Shown here one piece after another: positions 8,735 to 18,030 of a stretch of DNA of 64,000 bases. The stretch is from contig CBDCQQ010000005.1 in the NCBI GenBank assembly GCA_965220665.1, positions 1,674,001-1,738,000 of the forward strand, read 5' to 3'. The notes below the pieces were generated by a model, which saw only the letters and a program-made list of their open reading frames with translations, had not been told where the DNA came from and ran no database searches. The DNA comes from JAJDZL01 sp965220665 (GTDB taxonomy: Bacteria; Pseudomonadota; Gammaproteobacteria; Arenicellales; JAJDZL01). The stretch's first letter is position 1. Each line of letters opens with the position of its first letter. The position numbers were made by a program, and so were the translations under genes.

Positions 8735-10117
8735 TTACTTCGAATTGGAATTACCACGAGCGATCGAAGCAGCGTGCCCGGTGTATTCACGCGGTGTGAG
8801 TTTGAGTAATTTTTCCCGATCAGATTCCGGTAAATCCAATCCGCTTATGAATTCTCGAATTTCAATTTCAGAGACTGTCACGCCGCGCGTAAGTTCCTTC
8901 ATTCTTTCATATGGCAGTTCGCCGCCGTGTTTCCTCAGAACGGTCTGAATCGCTTCGCTTAGAACCTCCCATGCCGTGTCCAGATCGGAGTTGAGTCGCT
9001 GGGGATTGATCTCCAGTTTTGAAAGTCCGGCACGGACCGATTGATATGCGACCTGGCTGTGACCGATGGGCACACCCAAGTTCCTGAGCACAGTAGAGTC
9101 GCTCAGGTCTCTTTGCCAGCGACTGATGGGTAGTTTGTCAGCCAGATGCCCAAAAATTGCGTTGGCGAGCCCCAGGTTTCCTTCTGCATTTTCAAAATCA
9201 ATAGGGTTGACTTTGTGTGGCATCGCGGATGAACCAACTTCTCGGTTAACAACCTTCTGTTTGAAGTAGCCAATTGAAATGTAGCCCCAGATATCACGGC
9301 AAAGATCTAGCATGATCGAGTTTATGCGTTGCAGCGAGTGGCAGTATTCTGCAATGTAGTCATGCGATTCAGTCTGGGTAGTTACGGGGCTGTACTCGAG
9401 TCCAAGTGAATTGACAAAATCTTCGGCGGTCTGACACCAGTCAACTTCAGGATTGGCAGCATGAAGAGAATTGAAGTTGCCAGTTGCACCACTTAATTTC
9501 CCTTTTATAGTGATGTTGCAGAACACCTGGAGCTGATTTGACAGTCGGGTCGAAAAAATTCTGAATTCCTTGCCCACTGTTGTCGGAGAAGCAGGCTGAC
9601 CATGTGTTCGGGCCAGCATTGGCGTCTCCGCGAATACAGTCGCCAGACGCGACAACTCATCGATAAGTTGAGTCAATTCAGGTACCAAAGCAGTTTCTCG
9701 GGCAGACTCCAGCATTAAGCCAAAGCAGTTATCGTTGATGTCATAGGAAGTACAGCCGAAGTGAATGAATTCTCGAGCTGTAACTAATTCAGGAATCGAC
9801 TTGGAACGGTCTTTAAGAAAATATTCAAGCGCTTTCACATCATGATTGATCTGGCTTTCAATTTTCTTCACTTCCAGAGCATCATCTACGGAAAATTTTG
9901 CCACCAGATTTCGGAGACTTGCAACAGACTGATCAGAAAGTGGTGCGAGGTCCGCAAACTGCGGAAGATTGGCCAAGTGGATTAGCCATTCAACCTCGAC
10001 ATGTAGTCTGAGCTTAATTAATCCGTATTCACTGAACGTATCGCGTAGCGCTTCAACTCTTCCTGAATACCGACCATCCAGTGGCGACAATGCTCTGATT
10101 GCTGGAAATTCAACCAT
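8735..10117 (-). CDS. purB: Adenylosuccinate lyase
   Basis: Catalyses two fumarate-releasing steps of purine synthesis (SAICAR to AICAR, and adenylosuccinate to AMP). I chose ATG 10117 because it aligns with the E. coli PurB opening (xxLTAVSPxDGRY; here IRALSPLDGRYSGR) and has an AGGGA upstream. A GTG at 10138 lacks a binding site. Conserved blocks: REFIHFGCTSYDIND, ARTHGQPASPTTVGKE, and the fumarase/aspartase signature GSSAMPHKVNPIDFENAEGN. The length is 460 residues, of the E. coli type. It lies 33 bases downstream of cyoE on the same strand. Confidence 0.96.
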   Translation of the reverse strand: MVEFPAIRALSPLDGRYSGRVEALRDTFSEYGLIKLRLHVEVEWLIHLANLPQFADLAPLSDQSVASLRNLVAKFSVDDALEVKKIESQINHDVKALEYFLKDRSKSIPELVTAREFIHFGCTSYDINDNCFGLMLESARETALVPELTQLIDELSRLATVFAETPMLARTHGQPASPTTVGKEFRIFSTRLSNQLQVFCNITIKGKLSGATGNFNSLHAANPEVDWCQTAEDFVNSLGLEYSPVTTQTESHDYIAEYCHSLQRINSIMLDLCRDIWGYISIGYFKQKVVNREVGSSAMPHKVNPIDFENAEGNLGLANAIFGHLADKLPISRWQRDLSDSTVLRNLGVPIGHSQVAYQSVRAGLSKLEINPQRLNSDLDTAWEVLSEAIQTVLRKHGGELPYERMKELTRGVTVSEIEIREFISGLDLPESDREKLLKLTPREYTGHAASIARGNSNSK

Positions 10118-10170
10118 GTTGCTCTGAGTCCCTGACACTTTATTTGCTCTATTGCGCGTGGGGAGAGTTA

Positions 10171-11097
10171 TTAAAAAGTGAGGATGATGCTCAGGTAGTG
10201 ATCGAAAAGCATTACCGCGAAAAGTATCGCAAGGTACTGTATAGAAAACCGGAACATTTTGCGAGATAGATCATCACTGTAGTTTCGAAACAACCGAATG
10301 GCAAATGCGATAAAAATCACTCCAAGAACTAAAGCCGTCGCCAGATACGGCAGTCCGAAAAGACCGGTTGCAAAGGGCATGATTGAAACGGCAACCAGCA
10401 GTACGGTGTAGAGCAAGATATGCAAGCGTGTAAATTTTTGCCCATGGGTTACAGGAAGCATGGGAATTTCGGCCTTCTCATAATCGAGATGCCGATAGAG
10501 TGCCAGTGCCCAAAAGTGGGGCGGTGTCCAGCAAAAGATAATCAGAAACAGCAGAAATGCATCTGAACTCAGTTCACCTGTCATCGCAGTCCAGCCAAGT
10601 ACTGGAGGCATCGCACCAGCAGCACCACCGATAACGATGTTTTGGGGTGTGGCGTGCTTCAGAAACACCGTGTAGATGACGGCATATCCGACTAGAGATG
10701 CAAATGTCAGAAAGCTGGTCAAGACATTGACCGTCACCGAAAGGATAATCATTGACGCTCCTGTTAAAACACAGGCAAAGATCAGAGCTGGACCGGTTTC
10801 AAGCCGTCCGGTAGGAATCGGGCGGTTGCGAGTACGCTTCATTTGCGCATCTTTTTCTTCATCCAGCACATGATTGACCGCAGCGCCTGCAGCAGCCGAG
10901 AGTCCGATTCCCAGAGTTGCAAGCAACACGGTAAGCGGATTTGGCATTCCCGGCACCGCCAGAAACATTCCAGCGACTGCGGTAAACATAATCAGGCCAA
11001 CGACCCTTGGCTTAGTTATTCGATAGTATTCCTGTAGTATGCTGCGGACAGGTAATGGCTGAGCAATTTCAGAAGGGTTTGAAATATTTGTTGTCAT
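10171..11097 (-). CDS. cyoE: Protoheme IX farnesyltransferase (heme O synthase)
   Basis: Attaches a farnesyl group to heme b, making heme O, the precursor of heme A for the aa3 oxidase encoded upstream. It is a UbiA-family integral membrane protein of 308 residues with about nine spans. Both Asp-rich substrate-binding blocks are seen: AVNHVLDEEKDAQMKRTRNRP and YRHLDYEKAEIPMLP. The place near SURF1 and the cox genes fits the CtaB role. The next step of the pathway, heme A synthase (CtaA), is not encoded anywhere in this window. Confidence 0.95.
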   Translation of the reverse strand: MTTNISNPSEIAQPLPVRSILQEYYRITKPRVVGLIMFTAVAGMFLAVPGMPNPLTVLLATLGIGLSAAAGAAVNHVLDEEKDAQMKRTRNRPIPTGRLETGPALIFACVLTGASMIILSVTVNVLTSFLTFASLVGYAVIYTVFLKHATPQNIVIGGAAGAMPPVLGWTAMTGELSSDAFLLFLIIFCWTPPHFWALALYRHLDYEKAEIPMLPVTHGQKFTRLHILLYTVLLVAVSIMPFATGLFGLPYLATALVLGVIFIAFAIRLFRNYSDDLSRKMFRFSIQYLAILFAVMLFDHYLSIILTF

Positions 11098-11251
11098 TGC
11101 TGGTGCGACAAGCGAGTGTTAGGTTTGAACTCGATGTACAGAATTTGACTGCGGTAAACATCAGCCCTGTTCAAGTCGCAAGGCTGATCAATGAACAAGT
11201 TTTAAGTGATTGAATTAATGTGCGAAGTCAGGTAGACCGCAGTTTGTTGAT

Positions 11252-11974
11252 TCAGTCTCGGCGAGGCCGGAGGGTCAGCAAAAAGTATATCACAAGCAAC
11301 GTTGCACTGAGCGCAAACCACTGAAATGCGTAAGCTCTATGACGGGTTATCCACACACTATCGGGCGGTGGCCACTGCCGCTCAAATCCAGCCGGGTGGT
11401 CATCATCCAGTTGAATGACAACGCCCTGAATCTCGTAGGGAACTGCATCGGAAAACCTTTTAATGTCGAGAGTTTGCCAGATTAGTGGCCATTCTCCAGT
11501 TTGTACAGGGGACTCCTGCTTCAGAACAAAGGTATCTACAGGTGGAATGATTGCAAGCCCTGTTAAGTTGGTATCACCGCTCAATGGATCAATTTTTGGT
11601 AATTGACTGCGATCCGGCGATCCTGGTATCCAGCCCCGATTAACCAACACTGCGGACTGTCCGCCGCGAAATATCAGCGGAGTAATGACGTGAAAACCAG
11701 GCTGACCTCGTCGGACTCGATTATCCAGCAGGAATTCATGTTGTGCATCCCAAGTACCCGTCGCCTTGAGTCGACGGTACTCCAGTTCCTGAGGTGATTC
11801 TACCACGGAACCAATCACTACGGCCGGCGCATCACTTCGCTTCTGAAATAGATTCTCTATTTCAGTCTTTTGTTGGGCGCGATCAAGCTGCCAGACTCCC
11901 AGTCCGATTAACACTGGCAACAGAGCGACTGTTGCAAGTGTTGGGATAATTCGGAATCGAAACTGAAATTTCAC
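11252..11974 (-). CDS. SURF1-family cytochrome oxidase assembly protein
   Basis: An inner-membrane protein that helps insert heme A into CoxA. It shows the classical SURF1 architecture: an N-terminal membrane span (IPTLATVALLPVLIGLGVWQL), a periplasmic domain with LDNRVRRGQPGFHVITPL and VNRGWIPG, and a C-terminal span (YAFQWFALSATLLVIYFLL). It has 240 residues and a GTG start. It sits between the HhH-like gene and cyoE in the oxidase cluster. Confidence 0.9.
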   Translation of the reverse strand: MKFQFRFRIIPTLATVALLPVLIGLGVWQLDRAQQKTEIENLFQKRSDAPAVVIGSVVESPQELEYRRLKATGTWDAQHEFLLDNRVRRGQPGFHVITPLIFRGGQSAVLVNRGWIPGSPDRSQLPKIDPLSGDTNLTGLAIIPPVDTFVLKQESPVQTGEWPLIWQTLDIKRFSDAVPYEIQGVVIQLDDDHPAGFERQWPPPDSVWITRHRAYAFQWFALSATLLVIYFLLTLRPRRD

Positions 11975-12059
11975 GGGCAGTTTACGGTCCGAGTGGAAAT
12001 TCGCGCATCAATTGCGTTTATGGTTGTTGTTTGCGGAGAAACAGGTTGAAAGATTCTCG

Positions 12060-12932
12060 CTACCGAAACAACTTACAGTAATTACAGGCTCGACCGAGTC
12101 GCACAGGAGCACCGACCTTATCGCAATGACCACACCCATATCGGCCAAAAAACGACAGGGCAGGATCGAGACCCGCGCAGGTATCCCGTACGCCATCTGG
12201 TTCCTCGAGTTGCATCAAGTTGACTGCACTACGCCAGACTGACTGGATGTAGTGCATATCATTAGAAGATTCTGCACGATCTTTTTTGGCCATTCTCAGA
12301 TTATCAGTTGCATGACTGACATGAACATCAACCGTAATTGGCAAAGAATCAATATGGGTGATTTTTGCGCCACCGGATTTTGCTAGCATGTAAATCCACT
12401 TACGGCCGGTTTTTGAGCCGCTCAAAAGTGGAAACCGGTTCCGACCTTCTTCACCTCGAGTACTAAGGTCCTTGAGCAATTGTTTGGCATCGACTGTCTT
12501 GCCATAGATCACTCGACTCACAGGGCAACTGCTTTCAAATGTAATGGTTTGTGCGATGTCAAGCCAGGCTTGAGGGTCCTGCTCGGTATTCTGAGAAACG
12601 TCGCATTCTTGCAGGTACTTTGTTAATTGATCAGCGCTCACCTGAAGCAACTGCAAAGGATCGTAGACTTCCGGGTGATTTTCATAGAGTTCGAGTCCGT
12701 TCCACCAGCACCGTTCTGAATTTCTCGCGCGATCAATCGCTGAGATAAATGTCAGATAGAGTAGGATGGTTCGATCAGAGGCATTCTCATTGCGCAGATA
12801 TTGCGTGCATTCAACTTGAGGTAAGGTTGACCAGGACGATGGTGTCGAAATATTGCCACGCTCACTTAAATCGAATCGACCGTTGTAAAAGTCCTCAACG
12901 ATGTACTCAGCAACTTTTCCAAGATCAGACAT
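12060..12932 (-). CDS. Uncharacterised HhH-GPD (DNA glycosylase)-like protein with C-terminal Cys cluster
   Basis: This 290-residue protein has no name I can give with confidence. Residues about 168-206 resemble the helix-hairpin-helix plus catalytic-Asp block of endonuclease III/OGG proteins: LLSGSKTGRKWIYML aligns with the Nth LPGVGRKTA segment, and VDVHV (Asp202) with VDTHI. The segment DPALSFFGRYGC is followed by two CxxC pairs (Cys267/270 and 283/286, plus Cys252), in the place where Nth/MutY carry a [4Fe-4S] cluster, although the spacing (CX2CX12CX2C) differs and could equally be a zinc ribbon. No catalytic Lys typical of bifunctional lyases is obvious. It lies between SURF1 and the coxC/DUF2909 region, an unusual neighbourhood for DNA repair. 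The family link is my inference from motif spacing. Confidence 0.5.
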   Translation of the reverse strand: MSDLGKVAEYIVEDFYNGRFDLSERGNISTPSSWSTLPQVECTQYLRNENASDRTILLYLTFISAIDRARNSERCWWNGLELYENHPEVYDPLQLLQVSADQLTKYLQECDVSQNTEQDPQAWLDIAQTITFESSCPVSRVIYGKTVDAKQLLKDLSTRGEEGRNRFPLLSGSKTGRKWIYMLAKSGGAKITHIDSLPITVDVHVSHATDNLRMAKKDRAESSNDMHYIQSVWRSAVNLMQLEEPDGVRDTCAGLDPALSFFGRYGCGHCDKVGAPVRLGRACNYCKLFR

Positions 12933-13264
12933 GATTGATTAACTTTTAGCAGGAGTCAGGTTGTGTTTTTGGAAAAGGCAGGCTCTGAAGAATGTTCTCA
13001 TCATAGACAAGGTGACTAAACGATTTTAACACTTCAAGGATTGCGAATTTCTCCCCATGCTTTGGATATTCAGGCAGACCAGTTCAGAATAAACCAAGAC
13101 AGTCAAAAAGAAGTGCGAATCAGCAGGCAGTTGGTTCAATTGATACCCGTATAATTCTGACTCAATTGAGCACACGTCCGGCTTCAATCAGTTTGGATTT
13201 GACACACTCACCCGCCCAAACACGAAACAGTTGCGAATCCGGAATTTCTACTGAGTCAACAGCG

Positions 13265-13501
13265 TTGGTACAAAACTTTATTATTGGAATTTTGCTGCTG
13301 GTAATGATTGGCAGCCTTGTTTCAGCATTCTGGTACATGCTGAAGGATCGGGGCACCAGCAATCGAACGGTCAAGGCATTGACCGTCCGTATATCGATTT
13401 GGGTTTTACTTTTCGGTTTGATTGTTGGCGGAATTTACACCGGTTTGATCACACCCAGCAATACAGTACCAATCCCACCAAAATCTTCTGCGACTGAGTA
13501 G
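13265..13501 (+). CDS. DUF2909 twin-transmembrane protein
   Basis: A small membrane protein with two spans (FIIGILLLVMIGSLVSAFWYM and VRISIWVLLFGLIVGGIYTG) joined by a basic loop, KDRGTSNRTVKALTVR. This is the DUF2909 pattern found next to coxC in many gammaproteobacteria, often on the opposite strand as here. The frame is open from 13166, but its first 33 residues are hydrophilic and atypical, so I place the start at TTG 13265. An ATG further in (13303) would cut the first span. Its role in oxidase assembly is assumed only from context. Confidence 0.7.
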   Translation: MVQNFIIGILLLVMIGSLVSAFWYMLKDRGTSNRTVKALTVRISIWVLLFGLIVGGIYTGLITPSNTVPIPPKSSATE

Positions 13502-13519
13502 GTGGTTGGGAGTTAATCT

Positions 13520-14398
13520 TTAAACAACGTAAACGAAGATAAACAGTCCCACCCAGACCGTATCAACGAAGTGCCAGTACCAAGCTGCCGCTTCAAATCC
13601 AAAGTGATGATCGGGTTTGAAATGACCGCGGATGCAGCGAATCAGAATCACCAGCAGAATGATTGCACCGATGGTTACATGAAATCCGTGAAATCCGGTC
13701 AACATAAAGAAAGTTGCGCCGTACACACCGGTACCAAGTGTGAGTCCAAGATCGGCATAAGCGTGTGCATACTCAAAACCCTGAAGGTATAGGAACAGGA
13801 ATCCAAGCAACACGGTGACTGCGAGCCAGACAATGAGACCCATGCGGTTGTTCTTTTTGAGTTCCCAGTGGGCGATGGTCACAGTAACGCTGGAAGTCAA
13901 TAAAATTAGTGTGTTCCAGACTGGGATGCCCCAGGCGCCGATAGTGGAGAACTGACCGGACGAAGTGATCGGGGTGTCGGCCGCAATCAATTCTGCACCC
14001 ATAGGGCCAGCCGTCGGCCATCCGCCTTCAAAGCCCATCCACAGGATGTCAGTTTCTGCCAGCCAGGGTATCGATAAATTTCTCAGGTAAAACAGTGCGC
14101 CAAAAAAACCGCCGAAAAACATCACTTCGGAAAAGATAAACCACAGCATTCCCATCCGGAAAGAGGCATCAACATGGGTGTTGTATTTTCCAGCTTCACT
14201 TTCCAAAACAACGATACCGAACCAGCCGAACATCATGAAAGCGATGATCAGGCCGCCAGCCAGCATGACCCACGGCGCCATGTTTACTTCGTTAACCAGC
14301 ATGACAAATCCGCCGGCTAGAGTGAATAGTCCGACAGATGCCACCAATGGCCATGGACTGGGGTCAGGGAGAAAATAATCGCCGTTCGAAGCGCTCAT
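13520..14398 (-). CDS. coxC: Cytochrome c oxidase subunit III
   Basis: Integral membrane subunit of the aa3-type oxidase, 292 residues with seven spans. Typical blocks are PSPWPL near the N-terminus, RMGMLWFIFSEVMFFGGFFGALFY with the conserved Glu, and the C-terminal FHGFHVTIGAI and FEAAAWYWHFVDTVWVGLFI. It lies 48 bases after ctaG on the same strand and closes the coxBA-ctaG-coxC group. Confidence 0.97.
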   Translation of the reverse strand: MSASNGDYFLPDPSPWPLVASVGLFTLAGGFVMLVNEVNMAPWVMLAGGLIIAFMMFGWFGIVVLESEAGKYNTHVDASFRMGMLWFIFSEVMFFGGFFGALFYLRNLSIPWLAETDILWMGFEGGWPTAGPMGAELIAADTPITSSGQFSTIGAWGIPVWNTLILLTSSVTVTIAHWELKKNNRMGLIVWLAVTVLLGFLFLYLQGFEYAHAYADLGLTLGTGVYGATFFMLTGFHGFHVTIGAIILLVILIRCIRGHFKPDHHFGFEAAAWYWHFVDTVWVGLFIFVYVV

Positions 14399-14446
14399 CG
14401 TTTATCCTCGTTTCATATATTTGAAAAGTTTCGAATTTTCGTGATG

Positions 14447-15037
14447 TTATGAACTGCTTTGCTGTTCTTCCGATTGATTGTCTGAGGTACTGGCCGACTC
14501 ATTCATTGGGAAAAAACTGTAAGACAGAGTTAGTGTATTGATTTCATTCGGCAAGTCCTTATTGACGTAAAATCGGACCGGCATTTCCCGGGCCTCTCCG
14601 GGTTCAAGTGTCTGGGCATTGAAGCAGAAACATTCAAGTTTGACCATATGCCTGGCGCCTTGCATTGGGGTAACGCTTGGAATGGCCTGCCCAACCATCT
14701 GCTGGCTTGAAGTGTTGGTTACCAGGTAATTCACCTTGTGAATTTCACCGGGATGAACTTTAGTTTTTTTGACCAGTGGTTTGATGGTCCATGGAATGCT
14801 GTTATTGCCTGTAGCAGTAAATTCGACAGTAACCTCTTTCGAATAATCGATCGGATTTTCGTCTGAATCCAACTGCTGCACAGCAACAGTAGGCTTGCCA
14901 CCAACCCCGGTAATCTCACAAAACAGGTCATACAACGGTACCAGTGCATAACCAAAACCAAACATAAGCACCACTGTACCGGACAGGATCACAATCCAGC
15001 GGGTCTTAGAACGTCTCATTGCTTGAGAACTAGTCAC
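14447..15037 (-). CDS. ctaG: Cytochrome c oxidase assembly factor CtaG/Cox11
   Basis: Delivers copper to the CuB site of CoxA. One N-terminal membrane span (WIVILSGTVVLMFGFGYALVPLYDLFCEITG) precedes a periplasmic immunoglobulin-like domain with the copper-binding CFCF motif (KLECFCFNAQTL). The length is 196 residues. The start at GTG 15037 has AGG 7 bases upstream, inside the end of the preceding small gene; an ATG at 15019 is also possible. Confidence 0.95.
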   Translation of the reverse strand: MTSSQAMRRSKTRWIVILSGTVVLMFGFGYALVPLYDLFCEITGVGGKPTVAVQQLDSDENPIDYSKEVTVEFTATGNNSIPWTIKPLVKKTKVHPGEIHKVNYLVTNTSSQQMVGQAIPSVTPMQGARHMVKLECFCFNAQTLEPGEAREMPVRFYVNKDLPNEINTLTLSYSFFPMNESASTSDNQSEEQQSSS

Positions 15038-15042
15038 ACCAT

Positions 15043-15147
15043 TTACCTAATGTATTCAACCACGATAATTGCAATAAAAAATACCAGTGAAATGCAACCT
15101 AGCAGCAGCGCTGTCCGCTTTATGCCGTCGTTCTTATTATTCGACAA
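15043..15147 (-). CDS. 34-residue cytochrome oxidase small assembly protein
   Basis: A TTG-initiated frame of 34 codons lies between coxA and ctaG, with an AAGG site 7-8 bases upstream. The product is a basic head (SNNKNDGIKRT) plus a single membrane span (ALLLGCISLVFFIAIIVVEYI). Beta- and gammaproteobacterial cox operons often carry such a tiny one-span gene at exactly this place, annotated as cytochrome oxidase small assembly protein, and the head-then-helix design matches. It starts 21 bases after the coxA stop and ends 5 bases before the ctaG start, so it is embedded in the operon. Confidence 0.72.
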   Translation of the reverse strand: MSNNKNDGIKRTALLLGCISLVFFIAIIVVEYIR

Positions 15148-15168
15148 TGTATTTACCTTTTCGATGGA

Positions 15169-16749
15169 TTACTTGACGGTTGGAGGACTCTCAAACGTGT
15201 GGTAAGGAGGCGGCGAATCAACTGTCCACTCAAGTCCATCAGCACCTTCCCAAACTTGCGCGGTTGCCTTCTCGTTTTTGCCGCGTACGGCTTGAATAAT
15301 AATGTAGACAAATAGCAGTTGTGCCAACCCTAAACCGAAAGCGCCGATAGACGAAATGATGTTGAATTCGGTGAACTGCACCGAGTAGTCGGGTATGCGT
15401 CTCGGCATTCCAGCCAGCCCAAGGAAGTGCTGCGGGAAAAATGTTACGTTAAAGAATATTGTTGTCAGCCAGAAATGCGTTTTTCCCAGACCTTCGTTGT
15501 ACATGCGTCCCGTCCATTTCGGGAGCCAGTAATATGTCGCACCCATCATTGACATGATGGATCCTGCAAACAGGACATAGTGGAAGTGTGCAACCACAAA
15601 ATAGGTGTCATGGTACTGAAAGTCCGCCGGAACAATCGCCAGCATTAATCCTGACAGACCACCGATGGTAAACAGAAATACGACAGCCAGCGCAAACAGC
15701 ATCGGCGTCTCCAGGGTGATCGACCCGCGCCACATTGTGGCAACCCAGTTAAACACCTTGACTCCGGTCGGAACTGCGATCAGCATCGTTGCATACATAA
15801 AGAACAGTTCACCTGCCAGAGGCATGCCAACGGTAAACATATGGTGTGCCCATACGATGAACGAAAGGAATGCGATTCCAGCTGTTGCGAACACCATGCT
15901 GTCATAACCAAAAAGCGGTTTGCGGGAAAAGGTTGGAACAATCTGTGAAACAATTCCGAATGCCGGCAGAATCAGGATGTAGACCTCCGGATGCCCGAAG
16001 AACCAGAATATATGCTGGAATAGAACCGGGTCACCGCCGCCTGCCGGATCAAAGAATGCGGTGCCGAAGTGTCGGTCGGTTAGCAGCATCGTTACTGCAC
16101 CGGCGAGGACTGGCATCGCTGCAATCAGCAGGAATGCAGTGATCAGCCAGGTCCAGACGAACAGTGGCATCTTCATCAAATTCATGCCGGGTGCTCGCAT
16201 ATTCATAATGGTAACGATGATGTTGATTGCGCCAAGCACTGACGAAATTCCCATCATATGAATCGAAAGAATTGTCATGTCAACGCCAGCACCGCCCTGA
16301 ACCGACAACGGCGCGTATAGAGTCCAACCCGAAGCCGGTCCGCCACCAACGGTAAACAGACTGCCGAGTAGCATGGCGAAAGCAAAAGGGAGAATCCAGA
16401 AACTCCAGTTGTTCATCCTGGGCAGAGCCATATCAGGTGCACCAATCATCATGGGAATCAGCCAGTTCGCAAATCCCACGAATCCTGGCATGATGGCACC
16501 AAAAATCATGATCAGCGCGTGCAGAGTCGTTAGTGAATTGAATAGTTCCGGATTGACGACCTGTAGACCAGGCTGAAACAGTTCGGCACGAATTGCAAGT
16601 GCCATAATTCCGCCGACAAAGAACATGGTCAGCGAAAAGATCAGGTACATCGTTCCAATGTCCTTATGGTTGGTCGTTGTCAACCAACGCATGATGCCAC
16701 TTGGACGATGGTCGTGGTGGTCGTGTGCTTCGGTGTGCGCAGCGGACAT
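15169..16749 (-). CDS. coxA: Cytochrome c oxidase subunit I (aa3 type)
   Basis: Catalytic subunit binding low-spin heme a and the heme a3-CuB centre; it pumps protons while reducing oxygen. It has 526 residues and twelve spans. The CuB and cross-linked Tyr motif WFFGHPEVYILILP, the copper ligand pair WAHHMFTVG, the heme-ligand block HDTYFVVAHFHYVL, and the D-channel NWLIPMMIGAPDMALPRMNN are all present, which places it in the A1 class of heme-copper oxidases. Confidence 0.98.
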   Translation of the reverse strand: MSAAHTEAHDHHDHRPSGIMRWLTTTNHKDIGTMYLIFSLTMFFVGGIMALAIRAELFQPGLQVVNPELFNSLTTLHALIMIFGAIMPGFVGFANWLIPMMIGAPDMALPRMNNWSFWILPFAFAMLLGSLFTVGGGPASGWTLYAPLSVQGGAGVDMTILSIHMMGISSVLGAINIIVTIMNMRAPGMNLMKMPLFVWTWLITAFLLIAAMPVLAGAVTMLLTDRHFGTAFFDPAGGGDPVLFQHIFWFFGHPEVYILILPAFGIVSQIVPTFSRKPLFGYDSMVFATAGIAFLSFIVWAHHMFTVGMPLAGELFFMYATMLIAVPTGVKVFNWVATMWRGSITLETPMLFALAVVFLFTIGGLSGLMLAIVPADFQYHDTYFVVAHFHYVLFAGSIMSMMGATYYWLPKWTGRMYNEGLGKTHFWLTTIFFNVTFFPQHFLGLAGMPRRIPDYSVQFTEFNIISSIGAFGLGLAQLLFVYIIIQAVRGKNEKATAQVWEGADGLEWTVDSPPPYHTFESPPTVK

Positions 16750-16812
16750 AATTAAATTACCTTGTATCAGTATGTTTTGTTCTGTTCAGTATTAGAATTC
16801 TTTCATATTCGG

Positions 16813-17994
16813 TTAGCGTCTGGCCGCAATCTCTGACGGCTGAACCAGGTCTCCGACGCTATTGCCAAGCGCATTTCTCTCATAGGTGATGACAGCGGCA
16901 ATGTCAACATCGCTCAACTGCTGTTTGAAAGCCTGCATCGTTGTATTCACCTTACCGTTCATCACAATGTCGATGTGAGCATCAAGTGGCCCGGTTGTCA
17001 TTTCGCTGCCTGTGAGCGGTGGGAAAGTTGGCGGAATTCCTTTCCCATCTGGTCCGTGGCAGGCAATGCACTGAATATAGACCGTTTTGCCACGTTCCAT
17101 TAACTCATCCATCGTCCATTCACGATTAACATCCTCATCTGATGCGGCTGGACCAGCAGCGGACACTGTTTCTGCAACAGTCATCACAGCAGTAGATGCG
17201 ACCTGCTTGGGTTTATTTTCTTCAACCCATGCGTCAAAGTCTTCAGGTGACAGTACTTCCGCAACGACGGGCATGAACCCGTGGTCTTTCCCGCAAAGTT
17301 CCGCACACTGACCTCGATAGGTTCCGGGAGAATCGACATTGGTCCAGAATTCATTGATGTAGCCAGGAATTGCGTCCTTTTTCACACCGAATTTTGGAAT
17401 CCACCAGGCATGGATGACATCATTTGAAGTAATCAGGAATCGAACTTTCCGATTGGATGGCATGACCATTGGCTTGTCAACTTCCAAAAGATAGTGTTCA
17501 CCTTTGGGTTCACGGTTTTCGATTTGAGCGCGCGGGGTCGACAGATTGCTGAAGAAACTGATATCGTGATCAAGGTACTCGTATTGCCATTTCCATTGGT
17601 AGCCGGTGATTTTGATCGTCAGATCCGACTCCGTTGTGTCTTCCATGTACAGCAGAGTTGCAGTCGATGGTATGGCGAGACCAACCAGAATAAAAAAGGG
17701 AATGACAGTCCAGAGTACTTCGAGTTTTGAGTTATGGGAGAATTGATGTGCTTCATGTCCGCGGCTTTTGCGGTGCGCATAGAGCGAATAGAACATCACG
17801 CCGAATACGATCACGAAAATGATCAGACACACGATCATGATCGCATTATGCAGATCCAGGATCTGACTTGCGATGGGCGATGACGGAGGTGGTAAATTCA
17901 ACCCCCACTCCGCATAGACGCTTAGAGGAAACAGTGCGGTTGCAGCTGCGGCAATCCGCAGCAGGCTTCGCGCGCTACAAAACATTTGAGACAT
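16813..17994 (-). CDS. coxB: Cytochrome c oxidase subunit II with fused C-terminal cytochrome c domain
   Basis: Carries the CuA centre that accepts electrons from cytochrome c. A signal peptide is followed by two membrane spans and the periplasmic cupredoxin domain (GYQWKWQYEY; CuA ligands in VIHAWWIP and CAELCGKDHGFM). Beyond the normal end there is a cytochrome c domain of about 80 residues with heme-binding CIACH and a distal Met in TMQAF, so this is a caa3-like fusion. ATG 17994 is preferred because GGGAG lies 8 bases upstream. It starts 36 bases after the DUF2244 gene on the same strand. Confidence 0.96.
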   Translation of the reverse strand: MSQMFCSARSLLRIAAAATALFPLSVYAEWGLNLPPPSSPIASQILDLHNAIMIVCLIIFVIVFGVMFYSLYAHRKSRGHEAHQFSHNSKLEVLWTVIPFFILVGLAIPSTATLLYMEDTTESDLTIKITGYQWKWQYEYLDHDISFFSNLSTPRAQIENREPKGEHYLLEVDKPMVMPSNRKVRFLITSNDVIHAWWIPKFGVKKDAIPGYINEFWTNVDSPGTYRGQCAELCGKDHGFMPVVAEVLSPEDFDAWVEENKPKQVASTAVMTVAETVSAAGPAASDEDVNREWTMDELMERGKTVYIQCIACHGPDGKGIPPTFPPLTGSEMTTGPLDAHIDIVMNGKVNTTMQAFKQQLSDVDIAAVITYERNALGNSVGDLVQPSEIAARR

Positions 17995-18030
17995 CAACGG
18001 ACTCCCATACGGGCGATTATTTGTTGAAAT

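Noticed and set aside
13166..13264. Upstream extension of the DUF2909 frame
   Set aside because: The added 33 residues are hydrophilic and unlike the family N-terminus; a TTG start at 13265 fits better.
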